From: Ptiloglossa arizonensis
Taxonomy: Eukaryota; Arthropoda; Insecta; Hymenoptera; Colletidae
Reading direction: 5' to 3'
DNA: 64,000 nt
Assembly (NCBI RefSeq): GCF_051014685.1
Contig: NW_027478540.1
Coordinates: 371,501 to 435,500 of the forward strand
Positions 48,638 through 63,000 of the stretch are shown here, piece after piece. The position numbers and the translations under genes are program-made. The stretch's first letter is position 1. Every line of letters begins with the position of its first letter. The notes under the pieces are model-generated. The model searched no databases. It saw only the letters and a program-made list of their open reading frames with translations, and was not told where the DNA came from.

Positions 48638-51600
48638 GACTTGCGAAAATTGTGATGGTGTCCCAAGCATTCCTTAACTTCAAACTCCCATATCTCGCGA
48701 ACGGATTGACGAACTCGAGAAATTCCTGTTGCATCTGAAAGTAGAAACTCGCCCCATTACAATGGTGTGTTTACTTTTCCCCTAGGCCATTCCAGTTATT
48801 GGTTTCAAGTATCAGACTTGCGAAAATTGTGATGGTTTCCCAAGCATTCCTTAACTTCAAACTCCCATATCTCGCGAACGGATTGACGAACTCGAGAAAT
48901 TCCTGTTGCATCTGAAAGTAGAAACTCGCCCCATTACAATGGTGTGGGTACTTTTCCCCTAGGCCATTCCAGTTATTGGTTTCGATTATCAAACTTGCGA
49001 AAATTTTGATGGTTTCTCAACCGTTCCTTAATTTCAAACTCCCATATCTCCCGAACGGATTGACGAACTCGAGAAATTCCTCTTGCATCTGAAAGCAGAA
49101 ACTCGCCCGATTACAAAGGTATGTGTATTTTTCCCTAGGCCATAGTAGTTATTGGTTTCGAGTATCAGTCTTGCGAAAATTTTTACGGTTTCTCAACCAT
49201 TCCTTAACTCCAAACTCCCATATTTCGCGAACCGATTGACGAAATCGAGGAATTCCTGTTGCATCTGAAAGTAGAAACTCGCCCCATTACAATGATGTGT
49301 GTACTTTTCCCCTAGGCCATTCCAGTTATTGGTTTCGAGTATCACACTTGCGAAAATTTTGATGGTTTCTCAACCATTCCTTATTTTCAAACTCCCATAA
49401 CTCGCGAACGGATTGACGAACTCGAGGAATTCATGTTGCATCTGAAAGTAGAAACTCGCCCCATTACAATGATGTGTGTACTTTTCCCCTAGGCCATTCC
49501 AGTTATTGGTTTCGAGTATCACACTTGCGAAAATTTTGATGGTTTGTCAACCATTCCTTAACTTCAAACTCCCATATCTCGCGAACGGATTGACGAACTC
49601 GAGAAATTCCTGTTGCATCTGAAAGTAGATACTCGCCCCATTACAATGGTGGGTGTACTTTTCCCCTAGGCCATTCCAGTTATTCGTTTCTAGAATCAGA
49701 ATTGCGAAAATTTTGATGGTTTCTCAACCATTCCTTAACTTCAAACTCCCATATCTCGCGAACGGATTGACGAACTCGAGAAATTCCTGTTGCATCTTAA
49801 AGTAGAAACTCGCGCGATTGCAAAGGTGTGTGTATTTTTCCCCTAGGCCATAGTAGTTATTGGTTTCGAGTAACAGACTTGCGAAAATTTGTATGGTTCC
49901 TCAACCATTCCTTAACTTCAAACTCCCATATCTCGCGAACGGATTGAAGAACTCGATTATTTCCTGTTGCATCTGAAAGTAGAAACTCGCCCGATTACAA
50001 AGGTATGTGTATTTTTCCCCTAGGCCTTTGTAGTTATTGGTTTCGAGTATCAGACTTGCGAAAATTTTGATGGTTTCTCAACCATTCCTTAACTTCAAAC
50101 TCCCATACCTCGCGAACGGTTGGCGAACTCGAGAAATTCCTATTGCATCTGAAAGTAGAAACTCGCCCGATTACAAAGGTATGTGTATTTTTCCCCTAGG
50201 CCATAGTAGTTATTGGTTTCGAGTATCAGACTTGCGAAAATTGTGATGGTTTCCCAAGCATTCCTTAACTTCAAACTCCAATATCTCGCGAACGGATTAA
50301 CGAACTCGAGAAACTCCTGTTGCATCTGAAAGTAGAAACTCGCCCGATTACAAAGGTATGTGTATTTTTCCCCTAGGCCATAGTAGTTATTGGTTTCGAG
50401 TATCAGACTTGCGAAAATTGTGATGGTTTCCCAAGCATTCCTTAACTTCAAACTCCCATATCTCGCGAACGGATTGACGAACTCGAGAAATTCCTGTTGC
50501 ATCTGAAAGTAGAAACCCGCCCCATTACAATGGTGTGTGTACTTTTCCCCTAGGCCATTCCAGTTATTGGTTTCGGGTAACAGACCAGCGAAAATTTTGA
50601 TGGTTCCTCAACCATTCCTTACCTTCAAACACCCAAATCTCGCGAACGGAATGACGAACTCGAGAAATTCCTGTTGCATCTGAAAGTAGAAACTCGCCCC
50701 ATTACAATGGTGGGTGCACTTTTCCCCTAGGCCATTCCAGTTATTCGTTTGTAGCATCAGAATTGCGAAAATTTTGATGGTTTCTCAACCATTCCTTAAC
50801 TTCAAACTCCCATATCTCGCGAACGGATTGACGAACTCGAGAAATTCCTGTTGCATCTTAAAGTAGAAACTCGCGCGATTACAAAGGTGGGTGTATTTTT
50901 CCCTAGGCCATAGTAGTTATTGGTTTCGAGTAACAGACTTGCGATAATTTTGATGGTTTCCCAAGCATTCCTTAAGTTCAAACTCCCATATCTCGCGAAC
51001 GGATTGACGAACTCGAGAAATTCCTGTTGCATCTGAAAGTAGAAACTCGCCCCATTACAATGGTGTGTGTACTTTTCCCCTAGGCCATTCCAGTTATTGG
51101 TTTCGAGTAACAGACCAGCGAAAATTTTGATGGTTTCTCAACCATTCCTTACCTTCAAACACCCAAATCTCCCGAACGGATTGACGAACTCGAGAAATTC
51201 CTCTTGCATCTGAAAGCAGAAACTCGCCCGATTACAAAGGTATGTGTATTTTTCCCTAGGCCATAGTAGTTATTGGTTTCGAGTATCAGTCTTGCGAAAA
51301 TTTTTACGGTTTCTCAACCATTCCTTAACTCCAAACTCCCATATTTCGCGAACCGATTGACGAAATCGAGGAATTCCTGTTGCATCTGAAAGTAGAAACT
51401 CGCCCCATTACAATGATGTGTGTACTTTTCCCCTAGGCCATTCCAGTTATTGGTTTCGAGTATCACACTTGCGAAAATTTTGATGGTTTGTCAACCATTC
51501 CTTAACTTCAAACTCCCATATCTCGCGAACGGATTGACGAACTCGAGAAATTCCTGTTGCATCTGAAAGTAGAAACTCGCCCCATTACAATGGTGGGTTT

Positions 51601-52879
51601 ACTTTTCCCTAGGCCATTCCAGTTATTCGTTTCTAGCATCAGACTTGCGAAAATTTTGTTGGTTTCTCAACCATTCCTTATTTTCAAACTCCCATAACTC
51701 GCGAACGGATTGACGAACTCGAGGAATTCCTGTTGCATCTGAAAGTAGAAACTCGCCCCATTACAATGATGTGTGTACTTTTCCCCTAGGCCATTCCAGT
51801 TATTCGTTTCTAGCATCAGAATTGCGAAAATTTTGATGGTTTCTCAACCATTCCTTAACTTCAAACTCCCATATCTCGCGAACGGATTGACGAACTCGAG
51901 AAATTCCAGTTGCATCTTAAAGTAGAAACTCGCGCGATTACAAAGGTGGGTGTATTTTTCCCCTAGGCCATAGTAGTTATTGGTTTCGAGTAACAGACTT
52001 GCGATAATTTTGATGGTTTCCCAAGCATTCCTTAAGTTCAAACTCCCATATCTCGCGAACGGATTGACGAACTCGAGAAATTCCTGTTGCATCTGAAAGT
52101 AGAAACTCGCCCCATTACAATGGTGTGTGTACTTTTCCCCTAGGCCATTCCAGTTATTGGTTTCGAGTATCACACTTGCGAAAATTTTGGTGGTTTCTCA
52201 ACCATTCCTTAACTTCAAACTCCCATACCTCGCGAACGGATTGACGAACTCGAGAATTTCCTATTGCATCTGAAAGCAGAAACTCGCCCGATTTTAACGG
52301 TATGTGTATTTTCGCCACAGGCCATAGTAGTTATTGGTTTCGAGTATCAGACTTGCGAAAATTTTGATGGTTTCTCAAGCATTCCTTAACTGCAAACACC
52401 CATATCTCGCGAACGGATTGACGAACTCGATTATTTCCTGTTGCATCTGAAAGTAGAATCTCGTCCGATTACAATGCTGTTGGTACTTTTCCCCCAGGTC
52501 ATTCCAGTTATTCGTTTCTAGCATCAGAATTGCGAAAATTTTGATGGTTTCTCAACCATTCCTTAACTTCAATCTCCCATATCTCGCGAACGGATTGACG
52601 AACTCGAGAAATTCCTGTTGCATCTGAAAGAAGAAACTCGCACAATTACAAAGGTATGTGAATTTTTCCCCGAGGCCACAGTAGTTATTGGTTTCGAGTA
52701 TCAGACTTGCGAAAATATTGATGGTTTCTCAACCTTCCTTAACTTCAAACTCCCATATCTCGCGAACGGATTGAAGAACTCGAGAATTTCCTATTGCATC
52801 TGAAAGCAACAACTCGCCCGATTACAACGGTATGTGTATTTTTGCCCTAGGCCATAGTAGTTATTGCTTTCGGGTATCA
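48638..52879 (+). repeat. 4,242-bp higher-order unit (24 monomers), copy 1
   Basis: Tandem with 52,880-57,022 at an offset of 4,242 bp, becoming 4,243 bp after a one-base indel near 51,608 (CTTTTCCCTAGG here, CTTTTCCCCTAGG in copy 2). Shared rare markers include GGTTTCAAGTATC (48,801 and 53,043), TTCATGTTGC (49,431 and 53,673) and TACCTCGCGAACGGTTGGCG (50,105 and 54,347). Boundaries are approximate. Confidence 0.86.
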
Positions 52880-55800
52880 GACTTGCGAAAATTGTGATGG
52901 TTTCCCAAGCATTCCTTAACTTCAAACTCCCATATCTCGCGAACGGATTGACGAACTCGAGAAATTCCTGTTGCATCTGAATGTAGAAACTCGCCCCATT
53001 ACAATGGTGTGTTTACTTTTCCCCTAGGCCATTCCAGTTATTGGTTTCAAGTATCAGACTTGCGAAAATTGTGATGGTTTCCCAAGCATTCCTTAACTTC
53101 AAACTCCCATATCTCGCGAACGGATTGACGAACTCGAGAAATTCCTGTTGCATCTGAAAGTAGAAACTCGCCCCATTACAATGGTGTGGGTACTTTTCCC
53201 CTAGGCCATTCCAGTTATTGGTTTCGATTATCAAACTTGCGAAAATTTTGATGGTTTCTCAACCGTTCCTTAATTTCAAACTCCCATATCTCCCGAACGG
53301 ATTGACGAACTCGAGAAATTCCTCTTGCATCTGAAAGCAGAAACTCGCCCGATTACAAAGGTATGTGTATTTTTCCCTAGGCCATAGTAGTTATTGGTTT
53401 CGAGTATCAGTCTTGCGAAAATTTTTACGGTTTCTCAACCATTCCTTAACTCCAAACTCCCATATTTCGCGAACCGATTGACGAAATCGAGGAATTCCTG
53501 TTGCATCTGAAAGTAGAAACTCGCCCCATTACAATGATGTGTGTACTTTTCCCCTAGGCCATTCCAGTTATTGGTTTCGAGTATCACACTTGCGAAAGTT
53601 TTGATGGTTTCTCAACCATTCCTTATTTTCAAACTCCCATAACTCGCGAACGGATTGACGAACTCGAGGAATTCATGTTGCATCTGAAAGTAGAAACTCG
53701 CCCCATTACAATGATGTGTGTACTTTTCGCCTAGGCCATTCCAGTTATTGGTTTCGAGTATCACACTTGCGAAAATTTTGATGGTTTGTCAACCATTCCT
53801 TAACTTCAAACTCCCATATCTCGCGAACGGATTGACGAACTCGAGAAATTCCTGTTGCATCTGAAAGTAGATACTCGCCCCATTACAATGGTGGGTGTAC
53901 TTTTCCCCTAGGCCATTCCAGTTATTCGTTTCTAGAATCAGAATTGCGAAAATTTTGATGGTTTCTCAACCATTCCTTAACTTCAAACTCCCATATCTCG
54001 CGAACGGATTGACGAACTCGAGTAATTCCTGTTGCATCTTAAAGTAGAAACTCGCGCGATTACAAAGGTGTGTGTATTTTTCCCCTAGGCCATAGTAGTT
54101 ATTGGTTTCGAGTAACAGACTTGCGAAAATTTGTATGGTTCCTCAACCATTCCTTAACTTCAAACTCCCATATCTCGCGAACGGATTGAAGAACTCGATT
54201 ATTTCCTGTTGCATCTGAAAGTAGAAACTCGCCCGATTACAAAGGTATGTGTATTTTTCCCCTAGGCCTTTGTAGTTATTGGTTTCGAGTATCAGACTTG
54301 CGAAAATTTTGATGGTTTCTCAACCATTCCTTAACTTCAAACTCCCATACCTCGCGAACGGTTGGCGAACTCGAGAAATTCCTATTGCATCTGAAAGTAG
54401 AAACTCGCCCGATTACAAAGGTATGTGTATTTTTCCCCTAGGCCATAGTAGTTATTGGTTTCGAGTATCAGACTTGCGAAAATTGTGATGGTTTCCCAAG
54501 CATTCCTTAACTTCAAACTCCAATATCTCGCGAACGGATTGACGAACTCGAGAAACTCCTGTTGCATCTGAAAGTAGAAACTCGCCCGATTACAAAGGTA
54601 TGTGTATTTTTCCCCTAGGCCATAGTAGTTATTGGTTTCGAGTATCAGACTTGCGAAAATTGTGATGGTTTCCCAAGCATTCCTTAACTTCAAACTCCCA
54701 TATCTCGCGAACGGATTGACGAACTCGAGAAATTCCTGTTGCATCTGAAAGTAGAAACTCGCCCCATTACAATGGTGTGTGTACTTTTCCCCTAGGCCAT
54801 TCCAGTTATTGGTTTCGGGTAACAGACCAGCGAAAATTTTGATGGTTCCTCAACCATTCCTTACCTTCAAACACCCAAATCTCGCGAACGGAATGACGAA
54901 CTCGAGAAATTCCTGTTGCATCTGAAAGTAGAAACTCGCCCCATTACAATGGTGGGTGCACTTTTCCCCTAGGCCATTCCAGTTATTCGTTTGTTGCATC
55001 AGAATTGCGAAAATTTTGATGGTTTCTCAACCATTCCTTAACTTCAAACTCCCATATCTCGCGAACGGATTGACGAACTCGAGAAATTCCTGTTGCATCT
55101 TAAAGTAGAAACTCGCGCGATTACAAAGGTGGGTGTATTTTTCCCTAGGCCATAGTAGTTATTGGTTTCGAGTAACAGACTTGCGATAATTTTGATGGTT
55201 TCCCAAGCATTCCTTAACTTCAAACTCCCATATCTCGCGAACGGATTGACGAACTCGAGAAATTCCTGTTGCATCTGAAAGTAGAAACTCGCCCCATTAC
55301 AATGGTGTGTGTACTTTTCCCCTAGGCCATTCCAGTTATTGGTTTCGAGTAACAGACCAGCGAAAATTTTGATGGTTTCTCAACCATTCCTTACCTTCAA
55401 ACACCCAAATCTCCCGAACGGATTGACGAACTCGAGAAATTCCTCTTGCATCTGAAAGCAGAAACTCGCCCGATTACAAAGGTATGTGTATTTTTCCCTA
55501 GGCCATAGTAGTTATTGGTTTCGAGTATCAGTCTTGCGAAAATTTTTACGGTTTCTCAACCATTCCTTAACTCCAAACTCCCATATTTCGCGAACCGATT
55601 GACGAAATCGAGGAATTCCTGTTGCATCTGAAAGTAGAAACTCGCCCCATTACAATGATGTGTGTACTTTTCCCCTAGGCCATTCCAGTTATTGGTTTCG
55701 AGTATCACACTTGCGAAAATTTTGATGGTTTGTCAACCATTCCTTAACTTCAAACTCCCATATCTCGCGAACGGATTGACGAACTCGAGAAATTCCTGTT

Positions 55801-57022
55801 GCATCTGAAAGTAGAAACTCGCCCCATTACAATGGTGGGTTTACTTTTCCCCTAGGCCATTCCAGTTATTCGTTTCTAGCATCAGACTTGCGAAAATTTT
55901 GTTGGTTTCTCAACCATTCCTTATTTTCAAACTCCCATAACTCGCGAACGGATTGACGAACTCGAGGAATTCCTGTTGCATCTGAAAGTAGAAACTCGCC
56001 CCATTACAATGGTGTGTGTACTTTTCCCCTAGGCCATTCCAGTTATTCGTTTCTAGCATCAGACTTGCGAAAATTTTGATGGTTTCTCAACCATTCCTTA
56101 TTTTCAAACTCCCATAACTCGCGAACGGATTGACGAACTCGAGGAATTCCTGTTGCATCTGAAAGTAGAAACTCGCGCGATTACAAAGGTGGGTGTATTT
56201 TTCCCCTAGGCCATAGTAGTTATTGGTTTCGAGTAACAGACTTGCGATAATTTTGATGGTTTCCCAAGCATTCCTTAAGTTCAAACTCCCATATCTCGCG
56301 AACGGATTGACGAACTCGAGAAATTCCTGTTGCATCTGAAAGTAGAAACTCGCCCCATTACAATGGTGTGTGTACTTTTCCCCTAGGCCATTCCAGTTAT
56401 TGGTTTCGAGTATCACACTTGCGAAAATTTTGGTGGTTTCTCAACCATTCCTTAACTTCAAACTCCCATACCTCGCGAACGGATTGACGAACTCGAGAAT
56501 TTCCTATTGCATCTGAAAGCAGAAACTCGCCCGATTTTAACGGTATGTGTATTTTCGCCACAGGCCATAGTAGTTATTGGTTTCGAGTATCAGACTTGCG
56601 AAAATTTTGATGGTTTCTCAAGCATTCCTTAACTGCAAACACCCATATCTCGCGAACGGATTGACGAACTCGATTATTTCCTGTTGCATCTGAAAGTAGA
56701 ATCTCGTCCGATTACAATGGTCTGTGTACTATTCCCCCAGGTCATTCCAGTTATTCGTTTCTAGCATCAGAATTGCGAAAATTTTGATGGTTTCTCAACC
56801 ATTCCTTAACTTCAATCTCCCATATCTCGCGAACGGATTGACGAACTCGAGAAATTCCTGTTGCATCTGAAAGAAGAAACTCGCACAATTACAAAGGTAT
56901 GTGAATTTTTCCCCGAGGCCACAGTAGTTATTGGTTTCGAGTATCAGACTTGCGAAAATATTGATGGTTTCTCAACCATTCCTTAACTTCAAACTCCCAT
57001 ATCTCGCGAACGGATTGACGAG
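52880..57022 (+). repeat. 4,242-bp higher-order unit (24 monomers), copy 2
   Basis: Second tandem copy. Scattered substitutions relative to copy 1 include GAAAGTTTTG near 53,595, CGCCTAGG near 53,728, GAGTAATTCC near 54,020, and GTTTGTTGCATC for GTTTGTAGCATC near 54,994. One monomer, about 56,070-56,170, is strikingly different from copy 1 and resembles its own left-hand neighbour instead. Confidence 0.86.
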
Positions 57023-60000
57023 CTCGAGAAATTACTGTTGCATCTGAAAGTAGAAACTCGCCCGATTACAAAGGTATGTGTATTTTTGCCCTAGGCCACA
57101 GTAGTTATTGGTTTCGAGTATCAGACTTGCGAAAATTGTGATGGTTTCTCAACCTTTCCTTAACTTCAAACTCCCATATCTCGCGAACGGATTGATGAAT
57201 TCAACAAATTCCAGTTGCATCTGAAAGTAGAAGCTCGCCCAATTACAAAGGTATGTGTATTTTTGCCCTAGGCCATAGTAGTTATTGGTTTCGAGTATCA
57301 GACTTGCGAAAATTTTGATGGTTTCTCAACCATTCCTTAACTTCAAACTCCCATATCTCGCGAACGGACTGACGAACTCGATTATTTCCTGTTGCATCTG
57401 AAAGCAGAAAGTCGACCGATTACAATGTTGTGTGTACTTTTCCACTAGGTCATTCCAATTATTCGTTTCTAGCATCAGAATTGCGAAAATTTTGATGGTT
57501 TCTCAACCATTCCTTAACTTCAAACTCCCATATCTCGCGAACGGATTGACGAAGTCGCGAAATTCCTGTTGCATCTGAAAGTAGAAACTCGCCCGATTGC
57601 AAAGGTATGTGTATTTTTCCCCCAGGCCATGGTAGTTATTGGTTTCGAGTATCAGACTTGCGAAAATTGTGATGGTTTCTCAACCATTCCTTAACTTCAA
57701 ACTCCCATATCTCGCGAACGGATTGACGAGCTCGAGAAATTACTGTTGCATCTGAAAGTAGAAACTCGCCCGATTACAAAGGTATGTGTATTTTTCCCCT
57801 AGGGCTTTGTAGTTATTTGTTTCGAGTATCAGTCTTGCGAAAATTTTGATTGTTTCTCAAGCATTCCTTAACTTCAACCTCCCATATCTCGCGAACGGAT
57901 TGACGAACTCTATTATTTCCCGTTGCATCTGAAAGTAGAAAGTCTGCCGATTACAATGGTGTGTGTGCTTTTCCCCCAGGTCTTTCCAGTTATTCGTTTC
58001 TAGCATCAGAATTGCGAAAACTTTGATGGTTTCTCAACCATTCTCTAACTTCAAACTCCCATAATGTCGCGAACGGATTGATGAATTCAACAAATTCCAG
58101 TTGCATCTGAAAGTAGAAGCTCGCCCGATTACAAAGGTATGTGTATTTTTGCCCTACGCCATAGTAGTTATTGGTTTCGAGTATCAGACTTGCGAAAATT
58201 TTGATGGTTTCTCAACCATTCCTTAACTTCAAACTCCCATATCTCGCGAACGGATTGACGAGCTCGAGAAATTACCGTTGCATCTGAAAGTAGAAACTCG
58301 CCCGATTACAAAGGTATGTGTATTTTTCCCTAGGGCTTTGTAGTTATTTGTTTCGAGTATCAGTCTTGCGAAAATTTTGATGGTTTCTCAAGCATTCCTT
58401 AACTTCAAACTCCCATATCTCGCGAACGGATTGACGAACTCGATTATTTCCTGTTGCATCTGAAAGTAGAAACTCGCCCCATTACAATGGTGTGTGTACT
58501 TTTCCCCTAGGCCATTCCAGTTATTGGTTTCGAGTATCAGACTTGCGAATATTTTGATGGTTTCTCAACCATTCCTTAACTTCAAACTCCCATATCTCGC
58601 GAACGGATTGACGAATTCGAGAAATTCCTGTTCCTTCTGAAAGCAGAAAGTCGACCGATTACAATGGTGTGTGTACTTTTCCCCTAGGTCACTCCAGTTA
58701 TTCGTTTCTAGCATCAGAATTGCGAAAATTTTGATGGTTTCTCAACGGTTCCTTAATTTCAAACTCCCATATCTCTCGAACGCATTAACGAACTCGAGAA
58801 ATTCCTGTTGCATCTGAAAGTAGAAACTCGCCCCATTGCAATGGTGTGTGTACTTTTCCCCTAGGCCATTCCAGTTATTGGTTTCGAGTATCAGAGTTGC
58901 GAATATTTTGATGGTTTCTCAACCATTCCTTAACTTCAAACTCCCATATCTCACGAACGGATTGACGAACTCGAGAAATTCCTGTTGCATCTGATACCAG
59001 AAACTCGTCCGATTACAGCAGTATGTGTATTTTTGCCCTAGGCCATAGTAGTTATAGGTTTCGAGTATCAGACTTGCGAAAATTTTGATGGTTTCTCAAC
59101 CATTCCTTAACTTCAAACTCCGATACCTCCCGAACGGATTGGCGAACTCGAGAAATTCCTGTTGCATCTGAAAGCAGAAAGTCGACCGATTACAATGGTG
59201 TGTGTACTTTTCCCCTAGGTCATTCCAGTTATTCGTTTCTAGCATCCGAATTGCGAAAATTTTGATGGTTTCTCAACCGTTCCTTAATTTCAAACTCCCA
59301 TACCTCGCGAACGAATTAACGAACTCGAGAAATTCCTGTTGCATCTGAAAGTAGAAACTCGCCCCATTACAATGGTGTGTGTATTTTTGCCCTAGGCCAT
59401 AGTAGTTATTGGTTTCGAGTATCAGACTTGCGAAAATTTTGATGGTTTCTCAACCATTCCTTAACTTCAAACTCCCATATCTCGCGAACGGATTGACGAA
59501 CTCGATTATTTCCTGTTGCATCTGAAAGCAGAAAGTCGACCGATTACAATGGTGTGTGTACTTTTCCCCTAGGCCATTCCAGTTATTGGTTTTGAGTATC
59601 AGACTTGCGAAAATTTTGATGGTTTCTCATCCATTCCTTAACTTCACACTCCCATATCTCGCGAACGGAGTGTCGAGCTCGAGAAATTACTGTTGCATCT
59701 GAAAGTAGAAACTCGCCCGATTACAAAGGTATGTGTATTTTTCCCCTAGGTCTTTGTAGTTATTTGTTTCGAGTATCAGACTTGCGAAAATTTTGATCGT
59801 TTCTCAAGCATTCCTTAACTTCAAACTCCCATATCTCGCGAACGGATTGACGAACTCGAGAAATTCCTGTTGCATCTGAAAGTAGAAACTCGCCCCATTA
59901 CAATGGTGTGTGTACTTTTCCCCTAGGCCATTCCAGTTATTGGTTTCGAGTATCACACTTGCGAAAATTTTGGTGGTTTCTCAACCATTCCTTAACTTCA

Positions 60001-63000
60001 AACTCCCATACCTCGCGAACGGATTGACGAACTCGAGAATTTCCTATTGCATCTGAAAGCAGAAACTCGCCCGATTTTAACGGTATGTGTATTTTTGCCA
60101 CAGGCCATAGTAGTTATCGGTTTCGAGTATCAGACTTCCGAAAATTTTGACGGTTTCTCAACCATTCCTGAACTTCAAACTCCCATATCTCGCGAACGGA
60201 TTGACGAATTGGATTATTTCCTGTTGCATCTGAAAGTAGAAAGTCGTCCGATTACAAAGGTATGTGTATTTTTCCCCTAGGCCATAGTGGTTATTGGTTT
60301 CGAGTATCAGACTTGCGAAAATTGTGATGGTCTCTCAACCATTCCTTATTTTCAAACTCCCATATCTCGCGAACGGATTGACGAACTCGAGGAATTCCTG
60401 TTGCATCTGAAAGTAGAAACTCGCCCCATTACAGCGGTGTGTGTACTTGTCCCCTAGGCCATTCCAGTTATTGGTTTCGAGTATCAGACTTGCGAAAATT
60501 TTGATGGTTTCTCAAGCATTCCTTAACTGCAAACACCCATATCTCGCGAACGGATTGACGAACTCGATTATTTCCTGTTGCATCTGAAAGTAGAATCTCG
60601 TCCGATTACAATGGTCTGTGTACTTTTCCCCCAGGTCATTCCAGTTATTCGTTTCTAGCATCAGAATTGCGAAAATTTTGATGGTTTCTCAACCATTCCT
60701 TAGCTTCAATCTCCCATATCTCGCGAACGGATTGACGAACTCGAGAAATTCCTGTTGCATCTGAAAGTAGAAACTCGCACAATTACAAAGGTATGTGAAT
60801 TTTTCCCCGAGGCCACAGTAGTTATTGGTTTCGAGTATCAGACTTGCGAAAATATTGATGGTTTCTCAACCATTCCTTAACTTCAAACTCCCATATCTCG
60901 CGAACGGATTGAAGAACTCGAGAATTTCCTATTGCATCTGAAAGCAAAAACTCGCCCGATTACAACGGTATGTGTATTTTTGCCCTAGGCCATAGTAGTT
61001 ATTGCTTTCGGGTATCAGACTTGCGAAAATTTTGATGGTTTCTCAATTATTCCTTAACTTCAAACTCCCATATCTCGCGAACGGATTGACGAACTCTATT
61101 ATTTCCCGTTGCATCTGAAAGTAGAAAGTCTACCGATTACAATGGTGTGTGTGCTTTTCCCCTAGGTCTTTCCAGTTATTCGTTTCTTGCATCAGAACTG
61201 CGAAAATTTTGATGGTTTCTCAACCATTCTTTAACTTCAAACTCCCATATCTCGCGAACGGATTGATGAATTCGACAAATTCCAGTTGCATCTGAAAGTA
61301 GAAGCTCGCCCGATTACAAAGGTATGTGTATTTTTGCCCTAGGCCACAGTAGTTATTGGTTTCGAGTATCAGACTTGCGAAAATTGTGATGGTTTCTCAA
61401 CCATTCCTTAACTTCAAACTCCCATATCTCGCGAACGGATTGATGAATTCAACAAATTCCAGTTGCATCTGAAAGTAGAAGCTCGCCCAATTACAAAGGT
61501 ATGTGTATTTTTGCCCTAGGCCATAGTAGTTATTGGTTTCGAGTATCAGACTTGCGAAAACTTTGATGGTTTCTCAACCATTCCTTAACTTCAAACTCCC
61601 ATATCTCGCGAACGGACTGACGAACTCGATTATTTCCTGTTGCATCTGAAAGCAGAAAGTCGACCGATTACAATGGTGTGTGTACTTTTCCACTAGGTCA
61701 TTCCAATTATTCGTTTCTAGCATCAGAATTGCGAAAATTTGGATGGTTTCTCAACCATTCCTTAACTTCAAACTCCCATATCTCGCGAACGGATTGACGA
61801 AGTCGCGAAATTCCTGTTGCATCTGAAAGTAGAAACTCGCCCGATTGCAAAGGTATGTGTATTTTTCCCCCAGGCCGTGGTAGTTATTGGTTTCGAGTAT
61901 CAGACTTGCGAAAATTGTGATGGTTTCTCAACCATTCCTTAACTTCAAACTCCCATATCTCGCGAACGGATTGACGAGCTCGAGAAATTACTGTTGCATC
62001 TGAAAGTAGAAACTCGCCCGATTACAAAGGTATGTGTATTTTTCCCCTAGGGCTTTGTAGTTATTTGTTTCGAGTATCAGTCTTGCGAAAATTTTGATTG
62101 TTTCTCAAGCATTCCTTAACTTCAAACTCCCATATCTCGCGAACGGATTGACGAACTCTATTATTTCCCGTTGCATCTGAAAGTAGAAAGTCTGCCGATT
62201 ACAATGGTGTGTGTGCTTTTCCCCCAGGTCTTTCCAGTTATTCGTTTCTAGCATCAGAATTGCGAAAATTTTGATGGTTTCTCAACCATTCCTTAACTTC
62301 AAACTCCCATATCTCGCGAACGGATTGACGAAGTCGCGAAATTCCTGTTGCATCTGAAAGTAGAAGCTCGCCCGATTACAAAGGTATGTGTATTTTTGCC
62401 CTACGCCATAGTAGTTATTGGTTTCGAGTATCAGACTTGCGAAAATTTTGATGGGGTCTCAACCATTCCTTAACTTCAAACTCCAATATCTCGCGAACGG
62501 ATTGACGAACTCGATTATTTCCTGTTGCATCTGAAAGCAGAAAGTCGACCGATTACAATGGTGTGTGTACTTTTCCCCTAGGTCATTCCAATTATTCGTT
62601 TCTAGCATCAGAATTGCGAAAATTTTGATGGTTTCTCAACCATTCCTTAACTTCGAACTCCCATATCTCGCGAACGGATTGACGAAGTCGCGAAATTCCT
62701 GTTGCATCTGAAAGTAGAAACTCGCCCGATTGCAAAGGTATGTGTTTTTTTCCCCCAGGCCATGGTAGTTATTGGTTTCGAGTATCAGACTTGCGAAAAT
62801 TGTAATGGTCTCTCAACCATTCCGTAACTTCGAACTCCCATATCTCGCGAACGGATTGACGAACTCGCGGAATTCCTGTTGCATCTGAAAGTAGAAACTC
62901 GCCCCATTACTATGGTGTGTGTACTTTTCCCCTAGGCCATTCCAGTTATTGGTTTCGAGTATCAGACTTGCGAAAATTTTGATGGTTTCTCAACCATTCC

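Noticed and set aside
35471..60280. Repeated ORFs of about 60-170 codons in the 177-bp array on both strands
   Set aside because: 177 bp is 59 codons, so any frame open in one monomer stays open in the next. The peptide repeats exactly with the DNA period, and substitutions fall without regard to codon position.
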